Shown piece after piece: positions 5,189 to 6,429 of a stretch of 6,429 nt of DNA. The notes under the pieces are model-generated. The model was not told the origin of the DNA and did no database searches. It saw only the letters and a list, made by a program, of their open reading frames with translations. Both the position numbers and the translations under genes were made by a program. The stretch is from Solirubrobacterales bacterium (GTDB taxonomy: Bacteria; Actinomycetota; Thermoleophilia; Solirubrobacterales; Solirubrobacteraceae): assembly GCA_003244035.1 (NCBI GenBank), contig QHBV01000235.1, positions 1 through 6,429 on the forward strand. Direction: 5' to 3'. Each line of letters begins with the position of its first letter. Within the stretch, counting starts at the first letter, position 1.

Positions 5189-5926
5189 ATGCCGGACGGT
5201 CGCTCGATCGGTGAACCGCTCCGGCGCGCCCTGGCCGGTGCACGACTCCGTGATATCGACGTCGCCAAGACACTGGGGGTCGACCCCAAGACGGTTCAGC
5301 GGTGGCTCAGCGGCCGGCTGCCCCAACCCCGCCACCGATGGGGACTGGCTGACCTGTTGAGCCAGCACGAGTACGACCTGTGGCCCCACCTTGCCGGGGT
5401 GCCATCCATCGGCGCGGAGGTCCATGCCACGTACCCACACCGGGGCTCAGTCCCGCGTGACGTGTGGCGCCAGCTCTACGACAGCGCGGAGCACCAAATC
5501 GACATCCTCGTCTACAGCGGCCTGTTCCTCGCCGAAGACGTCGAGATGGTCCGCCTGCTCGGCGACAAAGCCCGAGCGGGAGTCGCGGTCCGCATCATCC
5601 TCGGTGACCCAAACAGCCCGCACGTCAGCCAACGCGGCGACGAGGAAGGCATCCATGACGCGATGGCCGCGAAGATCCGTAACGCCATCGTGCTTTACCG
5701 GCCACTCGTCGCCTCCGGTGTCCAGATCCGCCTTCACCCCACGGTGCTCTACAACTCGATCTACCGTGCCGATGACGAGATGCTCATCAACCAGCACGTC
5801 TACGGCATCGCCGCTGCGTACGCCCCAGTCCTGCACCTACGCCGCCAAGGCGACGACGACGTGTTCGGCACCTACGTCGCCAGTTTCGAACGCGTCTGGT
5901 CCCCGGCCCAACCGCTGACCGTCTAA
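5189..5926 (+). CDS. HTH protein with degenerate phospholipase-D-like domain, copy 2
   Basis: This 245-residue protein is a paralogue of the one at 2310, with the same domain order and length. An N-terminal helix-turn-helix (about residues 8-52: DIDVAKTLGVDPKTVQRWLSGR) precedes a PLD-like domain (about 77-242). Near-invariant blocks between the copies are TYPHR/LYPHR, DILVYSG/VLVYSG, RIILGDP/RILLGDP, AKIRNAIVLY/SKIRNVIVLY and the motif TVLYNSIYRAD. His183 is kept, but Thr185 and Ser190 replace the Lys and Asp of an active HKD site, exactly as in copy 1. The helix-turn-helix and linker diverge more than the C-terminal domain, suggesting different DNA sites but a common ligand or partner. It stands alone on its strand, divergent from the frameshifted GntR/HD pair. 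The frame is intact. It could be a transcription regulator or a DNA-bound sensor; catalytic activity is unlikely but not excluded. Confidence 0.85.
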   Translation: MPDGRSIGEPLRRALAGARLRDIDVAKTLGVDPKTVQRWLSGRLPQPRHRWGLADLLSQHEYDLWPHLAGVPSIGAEVHATYPHRGSVPRDVWRQLYDSAEHQIDILVYSGLFLAEDVEMVRLLGDKARAGVAVRIILGDPNSPHVSQRGDEEGIHDAMAAKIRNAIVLYRPLVASGVQIRLHPTVLYNSIYRADDEMLINQHVYGIAAAYAPVLHLRRQGDDDVFGTYVASFERVWSPAQPLTV

Positions 5927-6091
5927 TCGAGCTGATCACTGAGTCGCAGAACCATCGCTCCCGACCTGGGGTATTCACCGCGGTTGGGTGAGCATGTGGT
6001 TTGAGGGTGTCGGGACGCGGGAAGGTGCTCCTGACCTGGGATGATGTGGATTGTCGAGATCTACATGACCCTAGGGAGGAGCACCTTCAGG
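5927..6091. other. Gene-free stretch between HTH-PLD copy 2 and the insertion-sequence remnant
   Basis: I see no convincing gene in these 165 bases. They contain the left arm of the 12-bp inverted repeat described separately and two copies of GACCTGGG (about 5964 and 6033). The left boundary of the insertion sequence must lie here, probably between about 6000 and 6035, but I cannot fix it without an intact copy. No clear terminator follows the HTH-PLD stop. Confidence 0.5.
6021..6088 (+). repeat. 12-bp inverted repeat enclosing the transposase ribosome binding site
   Basis: GAAGGTGCTCCT (6021-6032) and AGGAGCACCTTC (6077-6088) are perfect inverted copies, 44 bases apart. The right arm contains the AGGAG that should serve the GTG at 6092. 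A transcript entering from upstream could fold this into a stem hiding the ribosome binding site, as known for some insertion sequences such as IS10. Alternatively the left arm is part of the element's terminal repeat. Confidence 0.6.
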
Positions 6092-6346
6092 GTGAAATCT
6101 ACAAGGACTCGCGGATTTGGTCTGGATCGCGCGCTGGCGTGGTCACATGGGCTGAAGGTGGAGGTCGGTGGTGCTGGGACGGTGGCGCATGCGGGGATCG
6201 TGTTGCCGCGGTTGCTTGCCGACCGGGTGGGATTGACGGCGGGTTTGTCGGTGGCGATGGTAAGGGCGGGTGTCATCCCGGGCCGTGACCGGGGGCGGGC
6301 GTTGACCGACGCCGCGTGCTGCCTGGCTGCGGGTGCGACGTGCTGA
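6092..6346 (+). pseudogene. IS1380-family transposase, N-terminal remnant
   Basis: The GTG at 6092 follows GGAGGAG at 6075-6081 after ten bases and opens an 84-residue frame ending in TGA at 6344-6346. The sequence (RTRGFGLDRALAWSH, then GAGTVAHAGIVLPRLLADRVGLTAGLS, then DRGRALTDAACCLAAGA) has the pattern of the IS1380 transposase N-terminus: an AG...LP..LAD..GLT..LS block followed by DRG..L.D.A..LA.GA. Full-length members are around 450 residues or more, so the DDE catalytic core is missing. No continuation is seen in the 83 bases after the stop in any frame. The gene is therefore truncated by an insertion, deletion or rearrangement near 6346 and should not encode an active transposase. Confidence 0.72.
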
Positions 6347-6429
6347 GACGTGAGTAGGTTCCAGTGAGGCTGAAGTGGCCGGTGTAACCGATGTGGCACC
6401 TACTCTCACCCACCCGCGAGCGTCCCGCG
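6347..6429. other. Unassigned tail with an 8-bp inverted repeat, possible end of another mobile element
   Basis: GAGTAGGT (6352-6359) and ACCTACTC (6398-6405) are inverted copies about 38 bases apart, starting right after the transposase homology ends. Between them, read on the minus strand, is CACCGGCCACTTCAGCC, which resembles terminal sequences I associate with actinobacterial insertion sequences (possibly IS21-like), from memory only. No gene is visible. It may be the edge of the element that interrupted the transposase. Confidence 0.3.

Noticed and set aside
5447..5836. Minus-strand open frame of 129 codons opposite HTH-PLD copy 2
   Set aside because: It lies wholly opposite a conserved, well-started gene; the frame openness follows from codon bias of the sense strand.
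5964..6040. Direct repeat of GACCTGGG as a target-site duplication
   Set aside because: Both copies lie on the same side of the transposase remnant and do not flank it, so they cannot be its target duplication; an 8-mer this GC-rich recurs easily.
1..6429. tRNA genes, CRISPR arrays, attachment sites or replication origins
   Set aside because: I saw no cloverleaf-like sequence, no regularly spaced repeats and no direct-repeat pair flanking an integrase; none can be supported in this window.

Overview
The window is GC-rich, with strong G/C preference at third codon positions, GTG starts and compact ATGA gene overlaps, which points to an actinomycete. The gene content (an FtsK/SpoIIIE-type conjugation ATPase, a GntR regulator, a Nudix hydrolase, an HD-domain protein and an insertion sequence) fits the accessory part of an actinomycete integrative and conjugative element (AICE, pSAM2-like) or a related plasmid. 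No integrase, replication initiator, tRNA or att site lies in the window. They would be expected beyond the left edge, where the transfer operon continues. I cannot name the genus.

Layout. (1) 2007 down to 1, minus strand: a tightly overlapped operon of a small Cys-rich zinc-ribbon-like protein, a three-helix membrane protein and an FtsK/TraB-like DNA translocase cut by the window edge. (2) 2008-2309: a divergent control region with a candidate minus-strand promoter, a plus-strand promoter with a GACGTC site, and a 23-bp palindrome in the plus-strand leader. (3) 2310-4016, plus strand: an HTH protein with a degenerate phospholipase-D-like domain, a Nudix hydrolase, and a membrane-anchored protein with a probable beta-rich cytoplasmic domain; these look like one operon. 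(4) 5093 down to 4056, minus strand: a tandem winged-helix GntR-like regulator and an HD-domain phosphohydrolase, both broken by frameshifts as the sequence stands. (5) 5094-5188: a second divergent control region carrying the same GACGTC-type site. (6) 5189-5926, plus strand: a paralogue of the first HTH-PLD protein. (7) 5927-6429: a gene-free stretch, then the 5' end of an IS1380-family transposase that stops after 84 codons, then a short unassigned tail with its own inverted repeat.

How the parts may work together (inference). The two HTH-PLD paralogues have nearly the same promoter/operator arrangement and probably share a regulator. Nudix and HD enzymes both act on phosphorylated nucleotides, and a Nudix protein (Pif) gives pSAM2 its conjugative immunity. 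The central 3.6 kb therefore looks like a nucleotide-linked control, exclusion or conflict module attached to a conjugation operon, with one arm decaying and a broken insertion sequence beside it. The HTH-PLD family and its link to the Nudix gene and the membrane protein are the least explained part.
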